DNA of 64,000 bases from Halomonas salipaludis (GCF_002286975.1 NZ_NSKB01000011.1:62001-126000), one strand, 5' to 3'; positions 1 through 8,712 are shown, counted from the first letter of the stretch. The notes: a model not told the origin generated them from the sequence alone. Numbers and translations are program-made.

Positions 1-238
1 CTTGTAAGCATTTATTGTCACAGGCGAGCACCTGTGTGGGAATGCACGCTATCCGACGAAGCTGTCACCAAGCTTGCACGGCGCCAGATATAGACCAAAG
101 TTCAAGGCATTCACCACTCTCCTCGTCACCCTACCGACATGACGTATTACGCCAACTAATCGACGCTTAGCGTAGCGTCGGCACGCCGCAGCTCGGCGAC
201 ACTCCCTGCATCACATCCATCGCGGGAGGAGCCTCTCC
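1..238 (+). promoter_or_regulatory. Upstream region of the carnitine operon
   Basis: No gene is visible here. There are two inverted repeats: CACAGG (19-24) with CCTGTG (31-36), and CGACGCT (161-167) with AGCGTCG (174-180) around a 6-nt loop. The second lies about 60 bp before the first start codon and could be an operator for the GlxA/CdhR-type regulator encoded nearby, or just a leader hairpin. A strong purine-rich ribosome binding site, GGAGGAG, precedes the ATG at 239. I could not assign a confident -35/-10 pair. Confidence 0.3.
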
Positions 239-1159
239 ATGAATCGCAACGTCATCCTGACCTGTGCCGTTACCGGCGCCGGCGACACCACCGCCAAGAG
301 CGACAAGGTCCCCGTCACCCCCAAGCAGATCGCCGATGACTGCATCGCTGCGGCCCGGGCTGGCGCCAGTATCGCGCATATCCATGTGCGCGACCCCGAG
401 ACCGGCGGTATCAGCCACTCCGTGGCGCACTTCCGCGAGGTGATGGAGCGGGTCCGCGAGGCAGACGTGGATATCGTCATGAACATCACCGCCGGCGGCG
501 GCGGCGACTGGATCCCCGACGCCGCGGACCCCACCCGTGGCGGCCCGGGCAGCGATATCCAGACCCCGGCCCAGCGCCACGAACCGGTCGCCGAGCTGCT
601 GCCGGAGCTGTGCACCCTGGACTGCGGCAGCCTCAACTTCGGCGACATGATCTACGTGAACAGCGCCGACTGGCTGCGCGAGCATGCCAGGCTGGTGCAG
701 GCCGCCGGGGTCAAGCCTGAGCTGGAGTGCTTCGACCTGGGCCATGTGTGGTTCGCGCGCCAGCTGCAGCAGGAGGGCCTGATCGACGGCGACCCACTCT
801 ACCAGCTATGCCTGGGCATCCCCTGGGGCGCTGAGGCGGACACCGAGACCATGCTGACCATGCGCAATAAACTACCCGAGGGTGCCCACTGGGCAGCCTT
901 CGGCATCGGCCGCCAGCAGATGCCGATGGTCGCCCAGGCGGTGTTGCTGGGCGGCCATGCCCGGGTCGGCCTGGAGGACAACCTCTATCTGAAGAAAGGG
1001 GTACTGGCCAGCAACGGCCAGTTGGTGGAAAAGGCCGCCACGCTGATCGACAACCTCGGCGCTCGGGTGATGACCCCCGCCGAGACCCGCGCTCACCTGT
1101 CGCTGCGCGACCCACGCAGTGGCCAGATCGTGGAGAACGTCGTCGGAGGTGACGCATGA
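239..1159 (+). CDS. Beta-keto acid cleavage enzyme (BKACE), probable 3-dehydrocarnitine cleavage
   Basis: This 306-residue protein belongs to the BKACE (former DUF849, Kce-like) family of TIM-barrel zinc enzymes, which condense a beta-keto acid with acetyl-CoA and release acetoacetate plus a new CoA ester. The family signature is visible: the HIH zinc pair at residues 47-49, an NITAGGGG loop near residue 82, and the late RVGLEDN segment with Glu246. It overlaps the downstream carnitine dehydrogenase by 4 bp (ATGA). That neighbour and the following thioesterase indicate that its substrate is 3-dehydrocarnitine, yielding betainyl-CoA and acetoacetate. The family call is firm; substrate comes from context and known carnitine-degrading members of the family. 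Confidence 0.9.
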   Translation: MNRNVILTCAVTGAGDTTAKSDKVPVTPKQIADDCIAAARAGASIAHIHVRDPETGGISHSVAHFREVMERVREADVDIVMNITAGGGGDWIPDAADPTRGGPGSDIQTPAQRHEPVAELLPELCTLDCGSLNFGDMIYVNSADWLREHARLVQAAGVKPELECFDLGHVWFARQLQQEGLIDGDPLYQLCLGIPWGAEADTETMLTMRNKLPEGAHWAAFGIGRQQMPMVAQAVLLGGHARVGLEDNLYLKKGVLASNGQLVEKAATLIDNLGARVMTPAETRAHLSLRDPRSGQIVENVVGGDA

Positions 1160-2112
1160 GCCGCCAACTCAGCGTGATCGGCACCGGGGTGATCGGCAAC
1201 GGCTGGATCGCCCGCGCCCTGGCCCAGGGTTGGGATGTAGTGGCCTTCGACCCGGCCCCTGACGCCCCACAGCGCACCCGCGCCTTCGTCGACAACGCCT
1301 GGGCCTCGCTTTCGCGCCTGGGCCTGGCCGAAGGCGCCAGCCCGGCACGGCTCACCTTCGTCGATAGCCCCGAGGCTGCCGTGGCCGGCGCCGACCTGAT
1401 CCAGGAGAACGTGCCGGAGCGCCTCGATCTCAAGCGCGAGATTCTTGCCGCCCTCGACGCCGCCGCCGAGCCCGAGGTGCTGATCGGCTCCTCCACCTCC
1501 GGCTTCAAGCCCAGCGACCTGCAGCGCGACTGCACCCGGGCGCCGGGGCGGGTGATCGTCGCCCACCCCTTCAATCCGGTCTACCTGCTGCCGCTGGTCG
1601 AGCTGGTGGGCGGTGACGCCACCAGCGCCGAGCATACCCGGCGCGCCCAGGCGCTATACCGCGAACTGGCCATGCGTCCGCTGGTGGTACGCCGCGAGAT
1701 CGAAGGGCATATCGCCGACCGCCTGATGGAAGCGCTGTGGCGCGAGGCCCTGCATCTGGTCAACGACGGCGTGGCCACCACCGAGGAGATCGATGCCGCG
1801 GTGGTCTACGGCTGCGGCCTGCGCTGGTCGCTGATGGGTACCTTCCTGACCTTCCACCTGGCCGGCGGCGAGCCGGGTATGCGCCATATGCTCGAGCAGT
1901 TCGGCCCCGCGCTGAAGCTACCCTGGACCAAACTCGAGGCCCCCGAGCTCACCGATGAGCTGATCGACAAGGTGGTCGAAGGCTGCGAGCACCAGGCCGC
2001 CGGCCGGCCGGTCAGCGAACTCGACCGCCGCCGCGACGACTTCCTGGTCGAGCTGCTCGACCTGGTGCACAAGTACTGGCCGGAAGCGGAAGGTCTGGAG
2101 GGGCGCATCTGA
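1156..2112 (+). CDS. L-carnitine 3-dehydrogenase
   Basis: This NAD-dependent enzyme (EC 1.1.1.108) oxidises L-carnitine to 3-dehydrocarnitine, the substrate of the preceding cleavage enzyme. The 318-residue protein has the 3-hydroxyacyl-CoA dehydrogenase fold: an N-terminal Rossmann motif GTGVIG (residues 9-14), the [10 protein letters not shown] segment, the SSTSG loop and the AHPFNP motif with the catalytic histidine region. The C-terminal helical domain starts near residue 190. In some bacteria this enzyme is fused to the thioesterase; here the two are separate genes, the stop codon and the next ATG sharing one base. The start is chosen by the ATGA overlap with the upstream gene. Confidence 0.92.
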   Translation: MSRQLSVIGTGVIGNGWIARALAQGWDVVAFDPAPDAPQRTRAFVDNAWASLSRLGLAEGASPARLTFVDSPEAAVAGADLIQENVPERLDLKREILAALDAAAEPEVLIGSSTSGFKPSDLQRDCTRAPGRVIVAHPFNPVYLLPLVELVGGDATSAEHTRRAQALYRELAMRPLVVRREIEGHIADRLMEALWREALHLVNDGVATTEEIDAAVVYGCGLRWSLMGTFLTFHLAGGEPGMRHMLEQFGPALKLPWTKLEAPELTDELIDKVVEGCEHQAAGRPVSELDRRRDDFLVELLDLVHKYWPEAEGLEGRI

Positions 2113-2567
2113 TGGTGATCCTCGAGACCCGGGTGGCCCCGGCGTGGGTCGACTACAACGGCCATATGAACGACGCCGAATACGCCAGGGTCTTCTCCCT
2201 GGCGGTGGAGGCGCTGATGGACCATATCGGCCTGGATGCCGTGGGGCGTAGCCGCCATCGCTACACGCTCTACACCCTGGAGACCCACCTCTGCTACCGC
2301 CGCGGCGCCCTCCAGGGCCAGCCGCTGCAGGTGGCGCTGACCTTGCTGGATCGCGACGCCAAGCGGCTGCACGCCTTCTTCGAGCTGTTCGACGAGGAGC
2401 ACAACCTGCTGGCCAGCAGCGAGCAGATGCTGATGGGCATGGACCAGCAGAGCGGCCGCCCCGACGCCTTCCCGGCGCCGGTGACCGAGACCATCGCCGC
2501 GCTACCTCACGCCGAGCAGGGGAACTGGCCGGCGCTGGCCCAGCGCAGCATCGCTATCCGGCGCTGA
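2112..2567 (+). CDS. Hotdog thioesterase, probable betainyl-CoA thioesterase
   Basis: This 151-residue single hotdog-fold protein resembles the 4-hydroxybenzoyl-CoA thioesterase family. The N-terminal WVDYNGHMNDAEY segment (residues 12-24) is the typical active-site helix entry, with Asp14 as likely catalytic residue. In carnitine catabolism such an enzyme hydrolyses betainyl-CoA to glycine betaine and CoA, closing the three-step conversion. It is translationally coupled to the dehydrogenase gene. Specificity is inferred from context; an acyl-carnitine or generic short-chain acyl-CoA activity is also possible. Confidence 0.85.
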   Translation: MVILETRVAPAWVDYNGHMNDAEYARVFSLAVEALMDHIGLDAVGRSRHRYTLYTLETHLCYRRGALQGQPLQVALTLLDRDAKRLHAFFELFDEEHNLLASSEQMLMGMDQQSGRPDAFPAPVTETIAALPHAEQGNWPALAQRSIAIRR

Positions 2568-2571
2568 GCGG

Positions 2572-3387
2572 ATGGATATCGAAGCCTTTATCCAACGCTT
2601 TGCCGCCGGCCTGGACGAGCTAGAAGGGCTTGCACCAGCGGCGGCGAGAGCTCGCTACGACGCACTCTGTGCCGGCCTCGCCCCGCACGACCCGGCGGGC
2701 CTGCGGGTCGAGGACACGCGGCTCGGTGGAGTGGCGGTGCGGCGTTTTCTACCCGATGGCGCCCGGCCCGGGCGGGTGCTCTTCGTACATGGCGGCGGCT
2801 TCACCATCGGCTCGATTAGAAGCCACCATGGCGTAGCGGCGAGTCTCGCCGCCCACCTCGATCGCGAGGTCATCAGCGTCGACTACCGCCTAGCCCCGGA
2901 GGCGAATTACGCCATGATGCTCGCTGACTGTCGCGCCGTGGCCGAGACCATCGCCCCGCTGGCGATGGTCGGCGACAGCGCTGGCGGTCGGCTGGTCATG
3001 GATCTCGCCGCCAGCTGCGCGCACGCTCCTCCCCTGGGGCTGATCTACCCCCCGGTGGGCGGTCTCGACGCCTCGACGCTGGGTCCCGACGCCCCTCTAC
3101 TCAGTCGCGATGACGTGCTGTCGATTGGCCACAGCTGCCCAACAGCGCTGCCTGTCGCCGCCGCGGCGCAACCGCCCGGACTGACCCTGCACGTCTTGAG
3201 TGTGGAACACGACCCACTCACTGCGCCGCTGGAAGCAGCCATCGAGCACTGGCGCGATGCCGGGGCAAGCGTCGACTACCGCTGTGCCCCGGGCATGGTG
3301 CATGGCGCCCTGCATGCTCACGCCCTGCTGCCCGAAATGCACAGCGCCTGGCAGGCGTTCTGCCAGGCGCTGAAGGGTAGTCTCTAG
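2572..3387 (+). CDS. Alpha/beta hydrolase (HSL family), candidate acylcarnitine esterase
   Basis: The 271-residue protein is a hormone-sensitive-lipase-type alpha/beta hydrolase. The oxyanion-hole motif HGGGF lies at residues 73-77 and the nucleophile elbow GDSAGG at 134-139 (Ser136). Asp214 (VEHDP) and His244 (MVHG) complete the triad. There is no signal peptide, so it should act in the cytoplasm. It begins 4 bp after the thioesterase gene and is clearly in the carnitine operon. Pseudomonads use an alpha/beta hydrolase to free carnitine from O-acylcarnitines, so a carnitine-ester hydrolase is a reasonable guess; the sequence alone does not show it. Confidence 0.75.
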   Translation: MDIEAFIQRFAAGLDELEGLAPAAARARYDALCAGLAPHDPAGLRVEDTRLGGVAVRRFLPDGARPGRVLFVHGGGFTIGSIRSHHGVAASLAAHLDREVISVDYRLAPEANYAMMLADCRAVAETIAPLAMVGDSAGGRLVMDLAASCAHAPPLGLIYPPVGGLDASTLGPDAPLLSRDDVLSIGHSCPTALPVAAAAQPPGLTLHVLSVEHDPLTAPLEAAIEHWRDAGASVDYRCAPGMVHGALHAHALLPEMHSAWQAFCQALKGSL

Positions 3388-3412
3388 TCACCCCACCACA
3401 GCGGCAGGCACA

Positions 3413-4357
3413 TCAATCGTAGCTAGCGCTCACCGCTTCGATAGCCGGTGTACCGTCGCGTGCCTCGACGCCATCCAGCCACTCCGCCACGGTATCGAGG
3501 TTAGCGCCGATCCACTCGCGGGCCACCTCGTCGGCGGGGCGGTCCTCGTAACTGTAGCCATTCACCCAATCATTCTGGTCTTCGATATCGACCACGAACT
3601 GGGACAGGAAGCGGTGCAGTTCAGGATCATTGCCAGCCAAGCTGGCGGGCACGATGGTCCACACGGTACTTTCGATCGCGGCGATACCAGCATCGTCGGC
3701 ATCCTCGAGATAGACGAGATCGAAGCTGACGTTCATCCAGTGGGGTTCCCAACCGACGAAGGTCACCCACTCTTCGTCGGCCATCATCTGCTCGGCTTGA
3801 GCCAGCATCGCCGCGGTAGAGCTTTCGCGCAGGTTCCAGTCGCCAAGCCCCGCCAGATCCTGGTCGATGGCCGCGAGGATGGCGTTATTGACCCCGGTGC
3901 CGGCCTCGATTCCCTGAATCTCACCGCCGAAACGCTCCCGATGTGCTGCCAGGTCAGCCACCGAGTCGATCCCAGCCTCATGAACGTAGCGCGGCACCAC
4001 CAGCCCGGAGTTGGCGCCCTCGATATTCGACACCAATTTCTCGATCTTACCGGCGTCGACCAGCGGCTCGACCATATCGGTCTGTACCGGGTACCAGCCG
4101 CCTAGATAGACCTCCAGGTCATCCCCTGCGAGTCCTTCGAGAATCACGCTCACGGCCAGTTCACGCTGACGCGTATCGTAGCCCATGGCCTCCATCAGCT
4201 GTGCCGCCACCTCCGACTTGACGGTAACGCCGGGCCAAGGCGGCACCCCGAAACGCACCTCGTCCACATCGGCCTGAGCCTGGCCAGCGATCAGTAGTGG
4301 AGCCAGCAGAGCGGCACCGCACAGTACGCGCGGCGACAAAGCGACATTAGCGAACAT
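3413..4357 (-). CDS. Orphan glycine betaine/carnitine-type ABC substrate-binding protein (CaiX-like)
   Basis: This 314-residue OpuAC-family periplasmic protein has a clear signal peptide with an AQA cleavage site before Asp30. Tryptophans expected in a quaternary-ammonium box are visible in PPWPGVTVKSE, GGWYP and GWEPHWM. I chose ATG 4357 because GAGG lies about 8 nt upstream and the signal peptide begins there; an in-frame ATG at 4441 would add 28 unlikely residues. No permease or ATPase gene is adjacent. In pseudomonads the carnitine protein CaiX likewise stands alone and docks on a shared CbcWV core transporter. It is divergent from the CdhR-like regulator and convergent with the carnitine operon. 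Confidence 0.85.
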   Translation of the reverse strand: MFANVALSPRVLCGAALLAPLLIAGQAQADVDEVRFGVPPWPGVTVKSEVAAQLMEAMGYDTRQRELAVSVILEGLAGDDLEVYLGGWYPVQTDMVEPLVDAGKIEKLVSNIEGANSGLVVPRYVHEAGIDSVADLAAHRERFGGEIQGIEAGTGVNNAILAAIDQDLAGLGDWNLRESSTAAMLAQAEQMMADEEWVTFVGWEPHWMNVSFDLVYLEDADDAGIAAIESTVWTIVPASLAGNDPELHRFLSQFVVDIEDQNDWVNGYSYEDRPADEVAREWIGANLDTVAEWLDGVEARDGTPAIEAVSASYD

Positions 4358-4515
4358 GGGGCTTGCCTCTTGTTGAAAGTGTAAAAACCAGTCTGCACGC
4401 TTCAGGAGAACAAACTTGACCCAAGACGACATCTTCACCACGCTATACGCCCTGCTCAGATGGCCATGAGCTGCGTCTTGGCATTGGCAGCCAAACGCAC
4501 CAATAATGCCCGATC

Positions 4516-5499
4516 ATGAGACTCCACTACTGCGGCCCCGAGCCGGAACCCATCGGATTTCTGCTGCTACCGCGCTTCGCCATGGTGGCGCTATTTTCCG
4601 CCATCGAGCCGCTGCGGATTGCCAACCGCATGGCGGGGCGCGAGCTGTTCCGCTGGCAGTTGATCAGCAGCGACGGCGCCCCGGTGGAGGCCAGCAACGG
4701 CATGCCCCTGGGGGTCGAGATGGCCCTGCAGCAGGCACCCGACTTTCCCAGCCTGGCGGTCTGCGCCAGCTTCGCCCCCGAGGTGGGCCTGACCCCATCG
4801 CTGCTGGCTGGGCTCCGCGAACGGGCGGCTCGAGGCGGCGTGCTGGGCGGCGTGGATACCGGCTGCGTAGCGCTGGCCGCGGCAGGGCTACTCGACGGCC
4901 AGACCGTGACCCTGCACTGGGAGAGCCTGCCCGACTTCCGCCGCCGCTTCCCCACCATCGACGCCGTGGAGTCGCTCTACGAGGTGGATAGCCGGGGCTT
5001 CTCCTGCGCCGGCGGCAGCGCCGCCATCGACATGGCCCTGGACCTGGTGCGACGGCGTCACGGCGACGCCCTGGCGGCGCGGGTCAATGCCCAGCTGGTG
5101 CACGCCCGGGCTCGCCTGCCCGCCAGCCGCCAGCGCCCCGGCGCGCCGCCTCACCTGCCCACCGAGCTGCGCCGCGCCATCGGCCTGATGGAGGCGAACC
5201 TGGAGTCGCCGCTGGCCATCGCCGACCTGGCTCAGCGCCTGGCGCTCTCCTGGCGTGGCCTGGAGCGCCTGTTCCTGCGCTACCTGCAGCGCTCGCCCCG
5301 CGACCACTACCTGGGGCTGCGCCTCGACCACGCCCATGGCCTGCTGCTGGAGACCCCCCACCGGGTGCTGGATATCGCCCTCGCCTGCGGCTTCGCCTCT
5401 GCCTCCAGCTTTACCCGCGCCTTCCGCCAGCGCCACGGCCTGACGCCCAGCCAATTGAGGCGCCAGCAGGATCAGGCCTGGCTGTCGAATGGTGCATAG
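4516..5499 (+). CDS. GlxA-family transcriptional regulator (CdhR-like)
   Basis: The 327-residue protein has an N-terminal DJ-1/PfpI-like domain (about 10-185) and a C-terminal double helix-turn-helix of the AraC family (about 215-320, ending in the GFASASSFTRAFRQRHG signature). Unlike the second GlxA-type protein at 8713-9717, it keeps a cysteine at the nucleophile-elbow position (GVDTGC). In pseudomonads CdhR, a member of this family, activates carnitine dehydrogenase genes. Its place between the CaiX-like gene and the gamma-butyrobetaine hydroxylase, beside the carnitine operon, supports the same role. No strong ribosome binding site precedes the ATG. Confidence 0.85.
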   Translation: MRLHYCGPEPEPIGFLLLPRFAMVALFSAIEPLRIANRMAGRELFRWQLISSDGAPVEASNGMPLGVEMALQQAPDFPSLAVCASFAPEVGLTPSLLAGLRERAARGGVLGGVDTGCVALAAAGLLDGQTVTLHWESLPDFRRRFPTIDAVESLYEVDSRGFSCAGGSAAIDMALDLVRRRHGDALAARVNAQLVHARARLPASRQRPGAPPHLPTELRRAIGLMEANLESPLAIADLAQRLALSWRGLERLFLRYLQRSPRDHYLGLRLDHAHGLLLETPHRVLDIALACGFASASSFTRAFRQRHGLTPSQLRRQQDQAWLSNGA

Positions 5500-5577
5500 T
5501 CGGCGTCGAATGGTGCTGCTTCCCGCGGCGGCGGTGCAGACAAGCTAGGCGACTCCATTCCCTCAAGAGAGGTCGCC

Positions 5578-6804
5578 ATGAACTCGTTCTCGTCCCTGCC
5601 GCTCACCCCGGACTACGACAGCTGGCCCATCGAGGCCGATATTGTCTCGGTCGACCACGACGCCCGGGGGGTCACGCTGGGCTGGAGCGACGGTCGCAAG
5701 AGCCGCTACCACGGCATCTGGCTGCGCGAGAACGCCGCCGACGAAAGCACCGTGAACCCGGCGACCCGCGAGCGCATCCTCGACCTCTCCCGTCTCCCGG
5801 GCTGGCCAGAGATCGCCGCCGCCGAGATCGATGACGCCGGCGCGCTGTGCGTGGCCTTCGCCGCAGAGGATCGCCACCTGCGCTTCCACCCCGGCTGGCT
5901 GCGCGCCCACGACTACGACAACGCCGGCGACCCCGAGGCGCCGCTGGTGCCGGTCAGGCTCTGGCACGGCGGCCCCGGCGCAGATCCAGACAGCCTCGAG
6001 GCCAGCGGCCTGCTCGATACCGAACCGGCTGGCGATGCCGAGGAGGCGATCCTCGCCCCCGCCCTGGAAAGCGTGCTGGGCAAGGGGCTGGTGCGCCTGC
6101 ACGGCCTGCCTACCGAACCCGGTTCGCTGGAGGCCATCGCCCGGCGCATCGGTCCGGTCCGGCCCACCAACTTCGGCCTGCTGTTCGACGTCAAGGCCAA
6201 GCCGGACCCGGACTCCAACGCCTACACCTCCATCGCCCTGCCGCCGCACACCGACCTGCCGACCCGCGAATATCACCCCGGCTTGCAGATGCTGCACTGC
6301 CTGGAGAACAGCGTGGCGGGCGGCGAGGCAGTGATGCTCGACGGCTTCGCGGTGGCCGAGGCGCTGCGCCAGCGTGCCCCAGCTGCCTTTGCCACGCTGA
6401 CCCGGGTGCACTGGTGTTACGCCAATACTGCCAGAATCACAGACTACGTCTGGTATTCGCCGATGATCCGCCTCGACGCCCGCGGCGAGCTGCTCGAGGT
6501 GCGTATCGCCGACTTCCTGCGCGGCCCCCTGCAGGCCCCCTTCGAGGAGGTGGAGCCAGCCTACGAGGCGCTGATGACGCTGCAGGCGATGCTGCGCGAG
6601 CCGCACTTCGCGATCCGCTTCACCTATGCGCCCGGCGACCTGGTGATCTTCGACAACCGCCGGCTACTGCACGCCCGCGACGCTTTCGAAGGCAGCAGCG
6701 GCCACCGCTGGCTGCAGGGCTGCTACATGGAGCGCGACGAGATCCGCTCGCGCTATCGCATGATTCAGCGCGCCCGGCGTCAGAGAAGTCACTGCCATAG
6801 ATGA
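5578..6804 (+). CDS. Gamma-butyrobetaine hydroxylase-like Fe(II)/2-oxoglutarate dioxygenase
   Basis: This 408-residue protein has the two-domain layout of gamma-butyrobetaine dioxygenase (EC 1.14.11.1): an N-terminal GBBH-like (DUF971) domain, then a TauD-type jelly roll. The iron triad is His224, Asp226 (PHTDLP, as in BBOX enzymes) and His365 (LLHAR). It would hydroxylate gamma-butyrobetaine to L-carnitine, feeding the operon at 239-3387. The N-terminal domain has WLRENAADESTVNP where the human enzyme carries zinc-binding cysteines, so that zinc site is absent. GAGAGG upstream of the ATG supports the start. Substrate is inferred from HTDLP and context. Confidence 0.85.
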   Translation: MNSFSSLPLTPDYDSWPIEADIVSVDHDARGVTLGWSDGRKSRYHGIWLRENAADESTVNPATRERILDLSRLPGWPEIAAAEIDDAGALCVAFAAEDRHLRFHPGWLRAHDYDNAGDPEAPLVPVRLWHGGPGADPDSLEASGLLDTEPAGDAEEAILAPALESVLGKGLVRLHGLPTEPGSLEAIARRIGPVRPTNFGLLFDVKAKPDPDSNAYTSIALPPHTDLPTREYHPGLQMLHCLENSVAGGEAVMLDGFAVAEALRQRAPAAFATLTRVHWCYANTARITDYVWYSPMIRLDARGELLEVRIADFLRGPLQAPFEEVEPAYEALMTLQAMLREPHFAIRFTYAPGDLVIFDNRRLLHARDAFEGSSGHRWLQGCYMERDEIRSRYRMIQRARRQRSHCHR

Positions 6805-6808
6805 TGCA

Positions 6809-6833
6809 ACCGCCGTTTCAGCTAGTCGGCGGT
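6809..6833. terminator. Hairpin between convergent genes, possible bidirectional terminator
   Basis: ACCGCCG (6809-6815) pairs with CGGCGGT (6827-6833) around an 11-nt loop. It sits between the stop codons of the hydroxylase (6804) and the converging AlbA_2 gene (6859). No long U-tract follows on either strand, so termination strength is uncertain. Confidence 0.4.
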
Positions 6834-6858
6834 GGTACTTCTCTGTAGGGGCTCGGGC

Positions 6859-8295
6859 TTATCGCGCGTTCTTGTCATTCTGCCCCGAGGCTCGTTCCTC
6901 AAGGTAGCGTTGGCCGCGTTCGGTCAGCCGGTAACGCTGTTTGCTGCTGCGGGGCTTGTCCGGCAGGGTCATCTCGATCAACCCCCTTGCCAGGGCAGGT
7001 CCCAAATAAGCTTTACGGAAGTATTCGGCATCCTTCAAGGACAGCGACGCCTGGAGCGCCTGCCGCGACATTTCCCCTTGCAGGACCCCACACAAGCGAG
7101 CTTCCGGGGTGACTTCCGGGGTGACTTCCGGGGTGACTTCCGGGGTATCGGGATTCAGTCGCACCTGCCCCCTCTCCTCGGCTACGTCCGGCCGCGGGAA
7201 ACGCAGCACGAACCAGTGCGGCGAAACCTCGATCTCGGGTTCGGCCACACCATACTCATCACACAGCCGCCGGATGCGCCGGATGCCGGAGCCGATATGC
7301 TCCACGGCTTCCATGCGATGCAGCATGCCGAACAACAGCGGGTTGCGCGGAATGCTCTTGATGCCCAGGTCTGACTCGCTCATACCGGCGGGTAGGCCGC
7401 CAGGGCTGACCACCTCGACCCGATCCTTGAACACGTAGACATGCACGTTGGCAGTGGAACGGTAGTCGCGGTGCACCAAGGCGTTGACCACCGCCTCACG
7501 CAGCGCCTCCTCGGGAAGCTCGGAGCGCTCCTCGCGCTTCACGTGCTTGATGATGTAGGCGACGTTAAGCTTGGAAAGCAGCCAGGCCATCACCTCGTCG
7601 ATCATCGAATAGACGTCGCCATTGAAGCCGCGACGGTCGAGGATATGCACCTTGTCGGTGCCCATGAACAGAGCACAAGCCACGTCGGCACTAATCGAGA
7701 ATGCCTGGATGTCGCGGGCCAGCAGCCAGGCACCAGCGTGGGTCATCCTGCCGTCGTCGGTCAGCAAGTGTAGGTTCTTGAGTGCGGTGTGTGGCGGCAT
7801 CTCAGCGGGGATGCGCGCCCGGCGGCGGAAGGTGTCCCAGACCTCGTCGGTCAGGTCCTCCTCCAGGGAGAAACGCTCGCAGGGCGTCTCGTCGAAGTGG
7901 ATCAGCCCCTCGCAGTAGAAGAACTCGCGGATTTCCTGGCGCGACATCTGCTGGGAGGAGGCGCCCTCGCGCAGGTAAAACTTGCCGCCGAAGGAGTAGG
8001 GTTTGCTGTGCTGGGCCGGCACGGTTACGCACAGTACCGCGCCTGCGCTCTCCACCTCCACGGCGATGGGTGGCTCGGCGGAGCGCGCCGTGGCCTGCAC
8101 GTCGGACTTCAGCTTGTTGTGGTCGGCCACGCCGACCACCTCGCCGGCGTCTGTTACGCCGATCAGAATCACCCCGCCGGTGGTGTTGGCGAAGGCGCAA
8201 ATCTCCCGCCCCAGGCCGGAGGTGCCGGCCTTCTTGAACTCGGTGGTAAAGCCCTCCCCGAGCGCGAGCAGGTCGTTCAGCGCCTGGCGGTTCAT
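6859..8295 (-). CDS. AlbA_2 / RecG-like ATP-binding protein of a type I restriction locus
   Basis: The 478-residue protein starts with an AlbA_2 (Schlafen-like, putative DNA-binding) domain (about 10-125; the TEFKKAG and ANTTGGVILIGV segments are typical). A HATPase-like ATP-binding C-terminal RecG-type domain follows (about 260-370; EALREAVVNALVHRDY, then GSGIRRI), then a TPEV-repeat linker and a winged-helix tail. Such proteins often lie inside type I restriction-modification operons between hsdS and hsdR; their role there is not settled. The ATG at 8295 overlaps the stop of the hsdM/hsdS relic (ATGA), which fixes the start; upstream in-frame sequence to 8685 is only read-through. No hsdR follows. 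Confidence 0.8.
   Translation of the reverse strand: MNRQALNDLLALGEGFTTEFKKAGTSGLGREICAFANTTGGVILIGVTDAGEVVGVADHNKLKSDVQATARSAEPPIAVEVESAGAVLCVTVPAQHSKPYSFGGKFYLREGASSQQMSRQEIREFFYCEGLIHFDETPCERFSLEEDLTDEVWDTFRRRARIPAEMPPHTALKNLHLLTDDGRMTHAGAWLLARDIQAFSISADVACALFMGTDKVHILDRRGFNGDVYSMIDEVMAWLLSKLNVAYIIKHVKREERSELPEEALREAVVNALVHRDYRSTANVHVYVFKDRVEVVSPGGLPAGMSESDLGIKSIPRNPLLFGMLHRMEAVEHIGSGIRRIRRLCDEYGVAEPEIEVSPHWFVLRFPRPDVAEERGQVRLNPDTPEVTPEVTPEVTPEARLCGVLQGEMSRQALQASLSLKDAEYFRKAYLGPALARGLIEMTLPDKPRSSKQRYRLTERGQRYLEERASGQNDKNAR
7101..7146 (-). repeat. 12-bp tandem repeat inside the AlbA_2 gene
   Basis: The 12-bp unit CTTCCGGGGTGA (plus strand) occurs three times from 7101 plus a 10-bp partial copy, with no mismatches. 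On the coding strand it encodes repeated TPEV. Because 12 is a multiple of 3, copy-number changes would alter linker length without shifting frame. Confidence 0.9.
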
Positions 8296-8627
8296 GCGGC
8301 GAGCTCTCCGCTCATCAGCTTGGGCAGCAGCAGAACCTGGGTCTTGCCGCCTCGCGACGGAAGACTGGCCTCGATCTCCTCCTTTACCGCCAGGTAGCGG
8401 CTGAAGCCATGACGCAGGAAGACCAAGCCCATCACCGGCAGAAAGTATTCGTTGCTGGCATAGTTCGAATTGGCGCGCAGGTTGTCTGCGGCACTCCACA
8501 AGCGCTTCTCCAGCGCCTGAATATGTTCCAGTTGGGGCAAGACCTGCTCCGTTAGCTGTTCCCTGTAAACCTGGGCGGTTTGGCACCGACCAGGCAAGCA
8601 TGCAATCAAATGAGCAAACAGTACCAT
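8292..8627 (-). pseudogene. Relic of type I restriction genes: HsdM N-terminus fused to HsdS C-terminus
   Basis: The recognisable part starts near 8555. About 60 residues match the extreme N-terminus of one HsdM family (RLWSAADNLRAN, then YFLPVMGLVFLRHGFSRY, then EIEASLPSRGGK). At about 8342 the frame continues directly into LLPKLMSGELAA, the usual C-terminal end of HsdS specificity subunits. The methyltransferase core, nearly all of HsdS and the whole of HsdR are missing. No ATG stands where HsdM normally begins (the codon there is CTA). The simplest history is one in-frame deletion of several kilobases. The reading frame itself is open, so a short fusion peptide could be made. Confidence 0.75.
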
Positions 8628-8712
8628 CGAACGCCGATGGCGGCAGCACGAGCATCGCGGTCTGGTAGGACCTCAGCCTGAGCAAGCACTACTATGCGGG
8701 GCCGGGCGATAT

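Noticed and set aside
5563-6606. 347-codon open frame on the minus strand across the hydroxylase gene
   Set aside because: It is antisense to a clear dioxygenase with an intact iron triad, and its Gly/Gln/Val-rich translation matches no fold; GC-rich DNA often gives such shadows.
7101-7146. CRISPR-like repeat array
   Set aside because: Units are 12 bp, directly adjacent without spacers, in frame within a coding region.
8296-8685. N-terminal 130-codon extension of the AlbA_2 gene
   Set aside because: It overlaps the HsdM/HsdS relic in another frame and has no protein-like pattern; the ATGA overlap at 8292-8295 gives the true start.
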